Positions 1-8,641 of a stretch of 49,176 bases of DNA are shown here, in pieces. Position 1 is the stretch's first letter. The number at the start of each line of letters is the position of its first letter. Under the pieces are notes generated by a model that saw only the letters and a program-made list of their open reading frames with translations, was not told where the DNA came from and searched no databases. Position numbers and translations under genes: made by a program. Origin of the DNA: Bacillota bacterium (lineage in GTDB: Bacteria > Bacillota > Sulfobacillia > Sulfobacillales > JAIMBI01); assembly GCA_021797815.1 (NCBI GenBank), contig JAJZYZ010000004.1, positions 65,487-114,662 of the forward strand, written 5' to 3'.

Positions 1-454
1 GAAGCGACGCCGCGGAGCCGTTTATCCGCTGCCCCTGGCAAGAGAGACTCGATACCCGTCTCCTGAACACTCTCACGGACCCCGTCGGGCGCCCTCGCGT
101 TCGATGGTCGCGGTGCCCTCACACCGCAAGAAGGATCCGGGGAGGCGAGGAGAGACTTTGACGGCGCTCCGGGCTAATTCTACCTGTGAGAACCTGAGGA
201 CTTGACGCGGGCTCTCGGAGAGGCCGGGGTTTCCGTCCGCTGCCTTGGACGCGATGAAGACGCACGGTTCATCCGCCGGATCGCCCTCGTGGTGCAGAGG
301 CTCCTTCATGAGCGAGGCCAGCGGCGGCGGCGCCGCTCTTGTGCGCGTCGATTCCCTCTCAAAAGTCGGTCTCGGGACCAATGGTCGGGGGCCGACGGAT
401 GGACGATAATCGAGGAACCTGCGCAGGACGGAGAACCGAGTTGAGAGGAGCGCT
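1..454. other. Intergenic or unassigned left edge
   Basis: I see no convincing gene here. The open frames on both strands are arginine- and proline-rich, lack a ribosome binding site and resemble nothing I know, as expected for chance frames in GC-rich DNA. The last 15 bases carry the ribosome binding site (GAGAGGAG) of the ABC ATPase that follows. Confidence 0.5.
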
Positions 455-1450
455 ATGGGTATGGACCAGCATTCAAGCGGCGTGCGTCCCGTCATCTATG
501 CAGAAGGCCTGGTCAAGCGGTTCGGTCACGTGACCGCCCTCGCGGGCGTCAGCCTGGCAGCCGAGGCCGGCACGGTGCTGGGACTTCTCGGCCCCAACGG
601 GGCCGGCAAGACCACCGCCGTCCGCATCCTGACTACCCTCCTCATTCCGGATGCCGGCCACGCGGAAGTGGCCGGGTTTGACGTCGTCCGCCATCCTCAA
701 GACGTCCGCGAGCGAATCGGGCTTGCGGGTCAGCAGGCGTCGGTCGACGAATACCTGACCGGGCGCGACAACCTGGTCATGGTGGGTCGTCTCTATCACC
801 TCCCCTCCCGCCAGGCGCGGGCACGGGCGGACGAACTTCTGTCACACTTCGGCCTCGAGGATGCGGCGAGCCGCCTCGTCAAGACCTATTCCGGCGGCAT
901 GCGCCGACGGCTCGACCTGGCGGCGAGCCTTGTCGTCGCTCCGCCGGTCCTCCTGCTTGATGAACCCACCACGGGACTTGATCCGCGTAGCCGCACCGAC
1001 ATGTGGGCCGTCATCGAAGGTCTGGTGCGCGACGGCACGACCCTTCTGCTCACGACGCAGTATCTGGAAGAGGCGGACCGTCTGGCCGACCACATCGCCG
1101 TTGTCGACCATGGCCGGGTGGTGGCCTCCGGGTCTCCCGACAGTTTGAAGAAAAGTATCGGCGGTGAGCGGATTGACGTCGCGGTGCCGGATCCGAAGGC
1201 GATGGCGGTCGTGAAGGCGGCCATCATGCGGGCCGTGGGCCGGGAACCGGACCTGGATGACGAGCAGAACCGCCTCACGGTGCCGGTCGACCAGGGTGTC
1301 CGCGACCTGACAGCCGTGGTGCGGGAGCTTGATCAGGCGGGGATCGTCGTGGAGGACATCGGCCTCAGGCGTCCGACGCTCGACGAGGTGTTTATGACGC
1401 TGACCGGAAATGACGCGCCCGCGCCCGGCCAGAAAGAGGAGGTGTCCTAA
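455..1450 (+). CDS. DrrA-type ABC transporter ATP-binding protein
   Basis: Cytoplasmic ATPase of an ABC-2 type exporter. The 331-residue protein has Walker A (GPNGAGKTT, about residue 46), the ABC signature YSGGMRRRLDLAA, Walker B with catalytic Glu (LLLDEPTTGLDP) and a switch His replaced by Gln in the LLTTQYLEEADRLAD stretch. That TTQYLEEAD form is typical of the daunorubicin-resistance (DrrA) family. A C-terminal extension of about 100 residues, ending in RRPTLDEVFMTLTG, is the family's regulatory tail. The ATG is set by GAGAGGAG seven bases upstream. The permease gene starts one base after the stop, so the two are co-transcribed and almost certainly form one transporter. Function as an exporter is well supported by family; the substrate cannot be told. 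Confidence 0.93.
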   Translation: MGMDQHSSGVRPVIYAEGLVKRFGHVTALAGVSLAAEAGTVLGLLGPNGAGKTTAVRILTTLLIPDAGHAEVAGFDVVRHPQDVRERIGLAGQQASVDEYLTGRDNLVMVGRLYHLPSRQARARADELLSHFGLEDAASRLVKTYSGGMRRRLDLAASLVVAPPVLLLDEPTTGLDPRSRTDMWAVIEGLVRDGTTLLLTTQYLEEADRLADHIAVVDHGRVVASGSPDSLKKSIGGERIDVAVPDPKAMAVVKAAIMRAVGREPDLDDEQNRLTVPVDQGVRDLTAVVRELDQAGIVVEDIGLRRPTLDEVFMTLTGNDAPAPGQKEEVS

Positions 1451-1451
1451 G

Positions 1452-2294
1452 ATGGCAACCCTCACCGCGGAGCCGACCAGCCGCCCGTTTATCACTCGTC
1501 TCGGCTGGGCAGTCAGCGATTCGTGGACCGTGGTGCGCCGACACCTCACCCACATCCGCTATATGCCGGACAAACTTCTTGATGTCACGATTCAGCCCAT
1601 CATGTTCGTGGTGCTGTTCGCCTATGTATTCGGCAGCGCCATCAAAGTGCCCGGCGGCGACTACCGGTCGTTTCTGATGCCGGGCATCTACGCCCAGAAC
1701 ATGATGTTCGCGTCTATGCCCATCATGGCGGCCCTGGTCCAGGACATGCAGCGCGGCGTCATCGACCGCTTCCGGTCCCTTCCGATGTCACGGGCGGCGG
1801 TCCTCGTCGGGCACGCCGGGGCGAGCTTTATCGAGAGCATGCTCGGCCTTGTCATCATGCTCCTGTGCGGACTCTTCGTCGGGTGGCGTCCGGAACTGGG
1901 CGTGGGCTCGACGCTGGGCGGCATCGGACTCCTGATGCTGTTTGCGTTCGCGATGACGTCGGTGGGCACGTTTCTGGGGCTCATCGTGAAAAGTGTGGAA
2001 GCCGCTCAGAGCTTCGGCTTCATTGTCATGTTTCCCCTCACCTTCATCGCCAACACCTTCGTCCCGACGGCCGGCATGCCGGTCTGGCTCAGGACCGTAG
2101 CCAATTGGAACCCGGTGAGCGCTGTGGTGCAGGCAACGCGGATGCTTTTTGGGAACCTCCCGCCGGGGACGGCCGGAGGGCCCACGTGGACGCTCTCCCA
2201 CCCTGTGCTGAGCACGCTCATCTTCGCCTGTCTTCTGATTGCCATCTTTATGCCGCTTGCGGTGTGGCGTTTTCGGCGGATGCTTCTCGAGTAG
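1452..2294 (+). CDS. DrrB-type ABC-2 permease
   Basis: Integral membrane partner of the ATPase just upstream. It has 280 residues with about six hydrophobic segments in the ABC-2 membrane (PF01061-like) pattern: a cytoplasmic start, a first helix in the LDVTIQPIMFVVLFAYVFG region, and a last helix before the basic tail RFRRMLLE. The motif around LPTSR-type loops (here DRFRSLPMSRAAVLVGHA) is characteristic of DrrB and related drug exporters. I chose the ATG at 1452 rather than an earlier in-frame ATG inside the ATPase gene, because AGAGGAGGTG lies just upstream of it. The pair probably pumps a hydrophobic compound out of the cell; the substrate is unknown. Confidence 0.9.
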   Translation: MATLTAEPTSRPFITRLGWAVSDSWTVVRRHLTHIRYMPDKLLDVTIQPIMFVVLFAYVFGSAIKVPGGDYRSFLMPGIYAQNMMFASMPIMAALVQDMQRGVIDRFRSLPMSRAAVLVGHAGASFIESMLGLVIMLLCGLFVGWRPELGVGSTLGGIGLLMLFAFAMTSVGTFLGLIVKSVEAAQSFGFIVMFPLTFIANTFVPTAGMPVWLRTVANWNPVSAVVQATRMLFGNLPPGTAGGPTWTLSHPVLSTLIFACLLIAIFMPLAVWRFRRMLLE

Positions 2295-2399
2295 CTGCCG
2301 GCGGATGGCGGCCGAGGAAGATACCCGCCGCTCACCGGCAAGACGCCGGTGTGAACCTGGAGGCGCTGTCAGGAGTTAGGAGCAGGGAGGGGGTAGACC

Positions 2400-2804
2400 A
2401 TGGGCCTCTCGCCACACGCGGAAGCCCTGGTGTCCGCGTACCAGACTCGCGACTTAACCGCTTTGGCGGACCTTCTTCACGAGGATGTGTTCTGGGGCGA
2501 TCCCGCGTTTCCCGACGCTCCGCGTGCCTGCCACAGCCGGTCCGAAGTCCTTGCCCAGTACCGGCTGCTCATGGGAACGGGAACCGGTGTCCGCGCGACC
2601 ATTGTGGATGTTGTTCAGTCAGACACGGCGGTCGCGCTGGGCCTGTCGGTTGAATGGCCGCCCGAGAGTCACCGCGAAACGCCCGACGTTCGCTATCAGG
2701 TCTTCACGTTTCGTGGCGGCCGCATAAGTCAGATTGTCGGGGCCGATGACCGGCGGGCCGTCGTCGAGATGCTGAGCGGGGCCCGGTCGAGCGAGACTCC
2801 ATGA
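2400..2804 (+). CDS. SnoaL-like (NTF2 fold) small protein
   Basis: A 134-residue soluble protein with the pattern of the SnoaL/NTF2-like fold: an N-terminal helix (AEALVSAYQTRDLTALADLL), then HEDVFWGDPAF and strands ending in YQVFTFRGGRISQIVGADDR. Such proteins form cone-shaped dimers with a pocket; some are cyclases or isomerases and many have no known role. The start is supported by AGGGAGGGGG about eight bases before the ATG. The stop overlaps the start of the next gene by four bases (ATGA), so the two are translationally coupled. It lies 105 bases after the drug exporter genes and may belong to the same transcript. A specific reaction cannot be assigned. Confidence 0.75.
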   Translation: MGLSPHAEALVSAYQTRDLTALADLLHEDVFWGDPAFPDAPRACHSRSEVLAQYRLLMGTGTGVRATIVDVVQSDTAVALGLSVEWPPESHRETPDVRYQVFTFRGGRISQIVGADDRRAVVEMLSGARSSETP

Positions 2805-3439
2805 CCGCCATGGCGTCCGACGGGTCGTCAGCCATGCATATCCGTCCGGTGACACCGGACTTGTGGCCCTCTCTGGAGGATCTGTTTGGCCGTCAGGGCG
2901 CGTCGAGCGGCTGCTGGTGCATGTACTGGCGGATCGGGCCGGCATATAGCCGGCGGCCCCGAAGCGAGAATCGCGACGCCTTTCGGGCATTGGTGGAAGA
3001 GGGTCCCCCGCCCGGCCTTATCGCGTTTTCGGGCGACCGGCCGGTGGGATGGTGCCAGCTGACGCCGCGAACTGATCTTCTTTGGCTCGACCGGGGGCCG
3101 CGTGCGCCCCGCATCGACGACACGCCCGTGTGGTCGATTTCCTGCTTTTATGTACGCGGCAGCCATCGACGGCAGGGTGTGGCCCTGGCGCTTATCCAAG
3201 AAGCCGTGCGTGTCGCCCGGCGCCGCGGCATCGCCGTGTTGGAAGCCTACCCCATCGACCTGGACGCTCCGCGCGGCACGACGAATCCGTTCACCGGGAT
3301 GGCATCCTCGTTCAGAAAGGCAGGGTTCGTCGAGGTGGGCCGACAACCCCCGGCCCGCGTCATCATGCGGCTTGACGTTTCCCCCCCGGACGATGGGGAC
3401 ATCAGCGGTCCGAAAGGCGAAGCCATTCCTCGCGGGTGA
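2801..3439 (+). CDS. GNAT family N-acetyltransferase
   Basis: Predicted acetyl-CoA dependent acyltransferase of 212 residues. The core GNAT motif A is visible as SCFYVRGSHRRQGVALALI (about residues 112-130) with the acetyl-CoA pyrophosphate-binding R-R-Q-G-V-A loop. An unusual cysteine-rich patch, CWCMYWR, sits at residues 38-44 and is shared by one GNAT subfamily. I took the start that overlaps the previous stop as ATGA; an internal ATG at 2834 is a weaker alternative. Its 3' end overlaps the convergent GNAT gene by 38 bases, so antisense pairing of the two transcripts is possible. Substrate unknown; small-molecule or antibiotic acetylation is common for such genes. Confidence 0.85.
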   Translation: MTAMASDGSSAMHIRPVTPDLWPSLEDLFGRQGASSGCWCMYWRIGPAYSRRPRSENRDAFRALVEEGPPPGLIAFSGDRPVGWCQLTPRTDLLWLDRGPRAPRIDDTPVWSISCFYVRGSHRRQGVALALIQEAVRVARRRGIAVLEAYPIDLDAPRGTTNPFTGMASSFRKAGFVEVGRQPPARVIMRLDVSPPDDGDISGPKGEAIPRG

Positions 3440-3941
3440 TGGCGTAGACGCGATGGGGAACCCCGGTCGGCTTATTGATCTCGGCGATGGGGCTCATCCC
3501 GTTCCGCTCCGCCACCCGGATCGAGGGCTCGTTGTAGATGCTGATGATGGAAAGGAGGCGAGGCGCCGCGAGATGGGCGAAGCCCCAATCCCGGCAGGCC
3601 CGGGCCGCCTCGGTCGCATATCCCTGGCCCCAGTGCCGGCGTACGAAGAGATAGGCGATTTCGGGCTCGGGAGGAGCGTCATCTCCCACGGTCTGGGGGA
3701 TGAAGCCGCACTGGCCAAGAAACTCCCCATCAGCCTTCCGTTCCACCATCAAGAGGCCGTATCCGAATCGTTCGTAGTTGGTCGTCACCCGCTGAATCCA
3801 GCTGAGCGTCCCCGGCCGGTCAATCAGGCTCGGGTAGTGGCGCATCGCGACCGGATCCTGAAAAATGAGCGCCAGACGATCGACGTCGTCAAACGTCATC
3901 GGGCGTAATTGAAGCCTCGTTGTGCCCATGCCGAGCTTCAT
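3402..3941 (-). CDS. RimJ/RimL-type GNAT acetyltransferase
   Basis: Predicted N-acetyltransferase of the RimJ/RimL-like group (Acetyltransf_3), 179 residues from the chosen start. The N-terminus TTRLQLRPMTFDDVDRLALIF, the GFIPQ strand, the cofactor loop RRHWGQGYATEAA and the closing helix NEPSIRVAERNGM are the standard landmarks. Members acetylate protein N-termini, amino acids or antibiotics; the target here is unknown. The ATG at 3941 has GAGGGAGGG just upstream. A longer reading frame to 3983 adds a basic, unrelated stretch and lacks a ribosome site. The gene converges on another GNAT gene with a 38-base overlap of coding ends. Confidence 0.87.
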   Translation of the reverse strand: MKLGMGTTRLQLRPMTFDDVDRLALIFQDPVAMRHYPSLIDRPGTLSWIQRVTTNYERFGYGLLMVERKADGEFLGQCGFIPQTVGDDAPPEPEIAYLFVRRHWGQGYATEAARACRDWGFAHLAAPRLLSIISIYNEPSIRVAERNGMSPIAEINKPTGVPHRVYAITREEWLRLSDR

Positions 3942-4303
3942 GCGGCCCTCCCTCGACCCCCGCCAGGACGCGGGGGCGTCCACAATGATTCGTCATCAGC
4001 GGCGCTGCACCTTCTGACGCAAAACGTGACGGGCGTCTGGCCTTATACCAGTTCCATGGCCTCCCCCACACGCGTCTCGGCCTGTCTTCTCGATAGTGAT
4101 GGGCGCAACACCGCCTTCCCCGGCCCGAAGAGCGCAGCCCGGCCGGATCTTTTCCGCGAACGGCTCTCGGGTGGCGGCTCGCCGTGACGCTGGCGTAAGG
4201 TCCCGGGCGACTCCGTCCATTCTCCTGCGCGGCTTCGGTCCGGAGTCGACCACTCATATTCGGTACACGGGGCGGGGGGGCGATCGCGAGGCCGGGTCCT
4301 TGG
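3942..4303. other. Non-coding gap between GNAT genes
   Basis: About 360 bases with no supportable gene. It must contain the promoter of the leftward RimJ/RimL-type gene. Open frames here are basic, proline-rich and lack ribosome sites. It runs into the decayed acetyltransferase gene described next, and its right part may hold the lost N-terminus of that gene. Confidence 0.4.
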
Positions 4304-4902
4304 CTGCAGCTTCAGACGCTCTTTCGCTTCGACGCGGGGGCCGGGTGGTTGGCACCAATGAACCGGACGGCCAGCATGGCCCCCGGTTCGTGACGATTCG
4401 TGGCCGCCATGAGGTGACATGGGGGTCCATACTGCCGTGCCGAGCCGGACCACGCGGCGCGGTACCAAGCCCTTACGGGATCATCCGTCCGTTATTTTGG
4501 ACCCGGCTTTCACTTCCGCCGGGCAGTTCTACCCCAAAACGCTGCGAGCGTCGTTCCTATCACAGATGAGCGGCTTCTAGAGACGCATTTCCCGGGCGGA
4601 GGGCAGGCGAGATCGACGCCGGCCGCTCGCCGGTTCTGGCCGCCGCCGATAGCACGACGCCGGTGAGCATCGCCGTCTCCGCCCGCTGGGGGGATCACGC
4701 GGCCGAGGCGGGGGTGGAAACCGCCGAAGCCTATCCCGGGCAGAAACTGGCTCCTCGAGTGGTCGCGGCCTGGGCGAGAGCCGTCGCCGATCGAGGATGC
4801 ATCCCGCTTTACAGCACGAGTTGGGACAACGAGATCTCCCGGGCGGTGGCGCGAAAGCTTGGCCTCACACTCTGCGCCGTAGAGTGGGCACTCTATTTGT
4901 GA
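4304..4902 (+). pseudogene. Frameshifted GNAT acetyltransferase remnant
   Basis: Pieces of one GNAT protein can be read in order, but only by switching frame three times. They run: LQLQTLFRFDAG (from 4304), then GRVVGTNEPDGQHGPRF to RGRHEVTW (about 4339-4422), then DHAARYQALTG to DERLLETHFP (about 4442-4594), then GEIDAGRSPVLAA through HEAGVET-like EAGVETAEAY, IPLYSTSWDN and RAVARKLGL (about 4600-4902). The last block is the acetyl-CoA binding half, in which a usual YRGKGYA loop is changed to YPGQKLA. Successive shifts fall near 4335, 4425-4440 and 4595. Either the gene is dead, or the sequence carries indel errors in G/C runs. The start is lost. Confidence 0.7.
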
Positions 4903-5025
4903 AGTCGTCGGGCGCGCGCGGGGCGTCGGGTGGGCATCGAAGGGCGAGAGCGGCGTCCCACGCGGGCGGCGCGCGCCTGCCCATGCGGGTCCGGTCGGGA
5001 AGCGAGGGTCCGAGCGATTAGAGTC

Positions 5026-5928
5026 TCAGCGGGGCCCGCGCCGCTCTTCCAGTTCCGCCAGCGTGCGCGGCCAGTCCTCTTTCAAGAGACGGGAGAGTCC
5101 TCGATCAGCCAGAATGCGCCCGTCGGTCTGGCAGCCCGGGCAGTAGTTGGCCTCGTTGTCTGCATAAACAATGCGCTGGACGGGAGCGCCACAGCTGGGA
5201 CATGGCTCCCCAAATTTGCCGTGAACGGCCATCTCCTTATGAAACGCCGTCACCTTGTTCAGGAACCCGTCCCCGGCTTGCAGGCGAAGACGCCCCACCC
5301 ACTCCTCCAGCACCTGCCGTGCGCTGCTAAAGAGCCGTGCCACCTCGTCGTCGGTCATGGCCTCTGTCTGCCGAAAGGGAGACAGGCGGGCCCGATGGAG
5401 GATCTCATCAGAGTAAGCGTTTCCCACGCCGTCGATGACATCCGGATCCGTAAGCGCACGCTTGAGCGTCCGGTTGTGCCGCCGGAGTGCCGCGCCGAGA
5501 TCGTCCGGGGTCCCCGCGAACACGTCCACCCCCTCGCGCGCGAAAGCCGCGAGTCCGCTCTCTCCCCGAACGAGATGGAGGGAGGCCCGGCGCTTGGTGC
5601 CCGCCTCGGTGAGCACAAGGCTTCCCGATGGGAAATCAAAGGCGCCGAGCGACATCTTCCCGGCCAGTACGGCGCCTGGCGCGCGCCAGTGAAGCCGCCC
5701 CGCGATCATGAGGTGGAGCACCATGAAGTGCTGGTCCGTAAAGACCAGAACAATCCGCTTGCCGATGCGGCGTGCGCCAAGAAGAGGCCGGCCGGCAAAC
5801 GCGGCCGGCTCCGGATCCACCGACCGGAGCAGGAACGGGCTCTTCACCCGCAACCCCTCTAACGGCTGGCCTCCCGCAAGCGCCTGCACCCGTTCGACAT
5901 ACACCGTCACGTCGGGAAGTTCTGGCAC
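5026..5928 (-). CDS. Fpg/Nei family DNA glycosylase (base excision repair)
   Basis: Bifunctional DNA glycosylase/AP lyase that would remove oxidised bases. The protein has 300 residues. Its start MPELPD gives the catalytic Pro2 and Glu3. K57 sits in the conserved GKRIVL loop, and DGVGNAYSDEILHRARLSP (about 166-184) is the helix-two-turn-helix signature. A C-terminal zinc finger uses Cys243, Cys246, Cys263 and Cys266. The finger reads NEANYCPGCQTDGR rather than the usual R-S-T-x-x-C, so the conserved hairpin Arg of classical Fpg is missing. This suggests a distinct subfamily with altered damage preference (inference). Translation starts at a GTG preceded by AAGGA; an overlapping ATG upstream is out of frame. 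Confidence 0.9.
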   Translation of the reverse strand: MPELPDVTVYVERVQALAGGQPLEGLRVKSPFLLRSVDPEPAAFAGRPLLGARRIGKRIVLVFTDQHFMVLHLMIAGRLHWRAPGAVLAGKMSLGAFDFPSGSLVLTEAGTKRRASLHLVRGESGLAAFAREGVDVFAGTPDDLGAALRRHNRTLKRALTDPDVIDGVGNAYSDEILHRARLSPFRQTEAMTDDEVARLFSSARQVLEEWVGRLRLQAGDGFLNKVTAFHKEMAVHGKFGEPCPSCGAPVQRIVYADNEANYCPGCQTDGRILADRGLSRLLKEDWPRTLAELEERRGPR

Positions 5929-6256
5929 GTCCCATCCTTCTTTATGCCTGCCGCCTTCGTCACTCGCTTATTCGACAGCGTACCGCACGGCTCGCGCTCA
6001 CGCTGTCGTGCCCGCAACGATCTTGGCTCCCTTTATTCCCATCTGACACTCTTTGTCTCTGACCAAGCGGATGGAGCCGGAACGTCGCGGCCGGCAGCGG
6101 CAGGAGCCGTTCCGCGCCGGGCGAATCTTTCCGGAGAGCAAGGGGGGTGAGCGTCACGGCCGTATCCGGATGGCGCGCACTCCCTCTCCCTGTCTCTCCG
6201 CAGCCAACGGTCAGGCGCCGGCCAGCCATGTTGGGACAAGGTGGGGGCCAGAATTG

Positions 6257-6772
6257 ATGAGCGGCGGGACGTATACGGCGCGCCTCATGGTAGTGGCGTT
6301 TTTGGAGTCGTCAGCAGGGCTCCTCCTCATGCGCCGAAGCCCCGGCGCCCGTCTTCTTCCTGGCATGTGGGCCGGGATCGGCGGTCATGTAGAACCTGAT
6401 GAAAGTTCGGCGCCGGCGTGCGCCATGGTGCGGGAAATCGCCGAGGAGACGACTCTTTGCCCCCAAGAGCTCTTGAATCTCCGACTGACAGCCATCGTGC
6501 TGCGACTTCGCGGCCGGGAGGTCCGCCAACAATACGTCTATTGGGGACAGGCGCCGGTTCGGGACATGCCCGAGACCCGCGAAGGCAGGCCCGCCTGGGT
6601 CCCTTGGACCGAGGTTCCGACCCTGGCGATGTCGGCGTCGACCCGCTTTATCCTGGAGCGGCAGGCATCTGGCCTCTTTACCGACGCCCTGCAGGTGGGT
6701 GTCCTCACGGATGGCGGTGACGGCGAGCCCCGGGTGGCGTGGAACGATCTGGCGGACTGGGAATCGCTGTAG
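6257..6772 (+). CDS. NUDIX hydrolase
   Basis: Predicted nucleoside-diphosphate-X pyrophosphatase of 171 residues. The Nudix box is clear at GGHVEPDESSAPACAMVREI followed by AEETTL, with the metal-binding REIAEE helix. There are nine residues between the first Glu and the RE pair instead of the canonical seven. This spacing occurs in a known group with GGHxEPxE boxes, so it is not a defect. The ATG at 6257 starts just before the first strand (TARLMVVAFLE); an upstream in-frame start would add about 68 basic residues that look non-coding. Its ribosome site is weak (AAGGTGGGGG, about ten bases away). The gene stands alone and converges on the ABC exporter operon. Substrate unknown. Confidence 0.85.
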   Translation: MSGGTYTARLMVVAFLESSAGLLLMRRSPGARLLPGMWAGIGGHVEPDESSAPACAMVREIAEETTLCPQELLNLRLTAIVLRLRGREVRQQYVYWGQAPVRDMPETREGRPAWVPWTEVPTLAMSASTRFILERQASGLFTDALQVGVLTDGGDGEPRVAWNDLADWESL

Positions 6773-6841
6773 TCTCATGGCTCTCATCGGTGGTTGGTGG
6801 AATCGGCCCCAACCGCGAGGACCGGTGACGTGTCCTGGCGG

Positions 6842-7807
6842 TTAGGAGGCGCCCAGGGTCTCGTACAACGCCCGCATGATAGACTCGAGCCGCGGTTCCT
6901 CCATCCGGAAGTCGTCAATCTCTCCCACGAGGCGCATGGCCATCAGGATTTCGGCCGGCGACAGCTTGTCACGGTTGTACTGAAGAAACGCCCCGTGCCC
7001 TCCGTCGAGAGTAGCGCGCTCCACGCCCTCGGGAAGTTCCGACCGGCTCCAATCTGGCAGTCCTCGGAACATGACCTGTAAGGCGCTCTGCGCCCCCACA
7101 CGCGCCTCGAGGTCCGCCACCGATCCGTCAAACATCTTCGTGCCCTCGTGGATGACCAGAAGCCGCGAGCAGAGTTCTTCCACATCGGCCATGTCGTGGG
7201 TGGTGAGGACGACGGTGGTGCCCTCCCGCGCATTTTCTTCCCGCAGAAACGTCCGCACCTCGGCCTTGGCGGTGACGTCGAGTCCGATCGTTGGCTCGTC
7301 CAGCACCAGGATGCGGGGTCGGTGCAGCAGGGCTGCCGCAAGCTCTCCCCGCATCCGCTGACCCAAGGACAGCTGCCGGACTGGCGTGGACCAGAACGCC
7401 GGGAGGTCCAAGAGCTCCGCCATTCGCTGTAGGCGGGCCGCGTAGTCAGCCTGTGTCACCCGATACATGACGCGCAGGAGCCGATAGGACTCGATGAGCG
7501 GGAGGTCCCACCAAAGTTGTGTGCGCTGACCGAAGACCACGCCCAGGCGCAGGGCCAGCGCCACGCGGTCCCTCTGCGGGGAGAGGCCGTCCACTTCGAT
7601 GGAGCCGCCGGACGGGTGCAGGATGCCCGTCATCATCTTGATGGTGGTGGACTTGCCCGCTCCGTTGGGCCCTAAGAGGCCGATAAATTCTCCTTCCTCG
7701 ACAGCAAATGAGAGGGGGTGAACCGCCTGGGTGACCCGGGCGCGAAGCCCCCTTCCCCTCCTGAACGTCTTTTCGAGACCGTCCGCGGCAATGATCGGGC
7801 GTGTCAT
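6842..7807 (-). CDS. ABC-2 type exporter ATP-binding protein
   Basis: ATPase of a three-gene ABC transporter, 321 residues. Walker A is GPNGAGKST (about residue 45), the Q-loop region GQRTQLWWDLPLIES, the signature LSLGQRMRGELAAALL, Walker B ILVLDEPTIGLD and the switch HDMADVEEL. The GQRTQLWWDLP and LSLGQRMR forms mark the group that pairs with two PF06182-type permeases, as in the actinobacterial viologen exporter VexABC. Both permease genes sit directly upstream on the same strand, and the ATPase is the last gene of the operon (about 25 bases after the preceding stop). Export of a toxic or lipophilic compound is the likely role; substrate unknown. Confidence 0.92.
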   Translation of the reverse strand: MTRPIIAADGLEKTFRRGRGLRARVTQAVHPLSFAVEEGEFIGLLGPNGAGKSTTIKMMTGILHPSGGSIEVDGLSPQRDRVALALRLGVVFGQRTQLWWDLPLIESYRLLRVMYRVTQADYAARLQRMAELLDLPAFWSTPVRQLSLGQRMRGELAAALLHRPRILVLDEPTIGLDVTAKAEVRTFLREENAREGTTVVLTTHDMADVEELCSRLLVIHEGTKMFDGSVADLEARVGAQSALQVMFRGLPDWSRSELPEGVERATLDGGHGAFLQYNRDKLSPAEILMAMRLVGEIDDFRMEEPRLESIMRALYETLGAS

Positions 7808-7831
7808 GGACTCTCCTTTCTTCCCGTGGCG

Positions 7832-8641
7832 TTAGGTCCCGGTACTGGTGTAGTGGCGCACCCCGTACTGCCAGAACCAGAGCGCCAGGGCCAGGGCCAG
7901 AAGTCCCGCACCGAGGCACAGCATCAGCGCGCCCGGACCCGGTCCCTTGTGCAGCACAACCAGGGCGGGCACATAACTTCCAAACGCAACCGGCAGCACG
8001 GTATAGAACAATGTCCGGAGTGTCGTCGGATAGGCGGACAGCGGAAAGGTGGCGGCCGTCTGCGGCCCGTACAGCACCATAGGCTGCATCTCATCGACAC
8101 GGGTGGTGAAGAAACCAAGCGCGGCCACCGCCGTCACCAGCGCCATCCACACGAGGCTTCCCGCCAGCACCCCCATGGCAAGCTCGGCCCCCGCAATGAG
8201 CGCGTGGTGGCGAAAGAGGCCCAAAATACTCCCCGCCACCGCCATGATGGCCACGCCCTCGATGACCCACCCCATCTGGTCGAGGTCCACGGACCGGCTC
8301 ACCACCGTGATCCAGGTGTGCGCCGGCCGGGTCAGGATGGCGTCGAACTCCCCGTTCACAAGATACCGGTCGAAATCGTGCAGCTCTGACAAGAAGACCC
8401 GAAACACGCCACCCGAGGCAGCGGTGAGTCCGTAGAGCAGCATGACCTGATACGTGGTCCAGCCGAGGATGCCGTGCACACGGTGCACGATAAGCAGGGT
8501 CACGGCCAGCTCACCGGTCACCATGATGAGGTTGAAGAACAGGCTCAGCCAGAAGTTCGCGCGATAGCTGGTCCTCGCCATAAGCGTCATGCGTGCCATA
8601 GCCGAATAGAGGCGCCACCCGTCCAGCATTCGCCTCCTCAC
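7832..8641 (-). CDS. ABC-2 family permease (second of pair)
   Basis: A 269-residue membrane protein with about six helices, matching the PF06182-type ABC-2 family. It has an N-terminal amphipathic stretch (YSAMARMTLMARTSYRANF), a motif LLIVHRVHGILGWTTYQVML, and the family hallmark FDRYLVNGEFDAILTRPAH. That loop, placed before the third or fourth helix, contacts the ATPase. The GTG start overlaps the previous stop (GTGA). An internal ATG at 8629 is close to AGGAGG and is a possible alternative start. It would pair with the preceding permease as a heterodimer and with the ATPase that follows. Confidence 0.88.
   Translation of the reverse strand: MRRRMLDGWRLYSAMARMTLMARTSYRANFWLSLFFNLIMVTGELAVTLLIVHRVHGILGWTTYQVMLLYGLTAASGGVFRVFLSELHDFDRYLVNGEFDAILTRPAHTWITVVSRSVDLDQMGWVIEGVAIMAVAGSILGLFRHHALIAGAELAMGVLAGSLVWMALVTAVAALGFFTTRVDEMQPMVLYGPQTAATFPLSAYPTTLRTLFYTVLPVAFGSYVPALVVLHKGPGPGALMLCLGAGLLALALALWFWQYGVRHYTSTGT

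Noticed and set aside
73-495. A 140-codon minus-strand frame at the left edge
   Set aside because: Basic, low-complexity product, no ribosome site, and it overlaps the well-supported start of the ABC ATPase.
6420-6470. Broken Nudix box in the NUDIX hydrolase
   Set aside because: The two extra residues between the Glu and RE pair are a known variant in GGHxEPxE-type Nudix proteins, so this is not decay.
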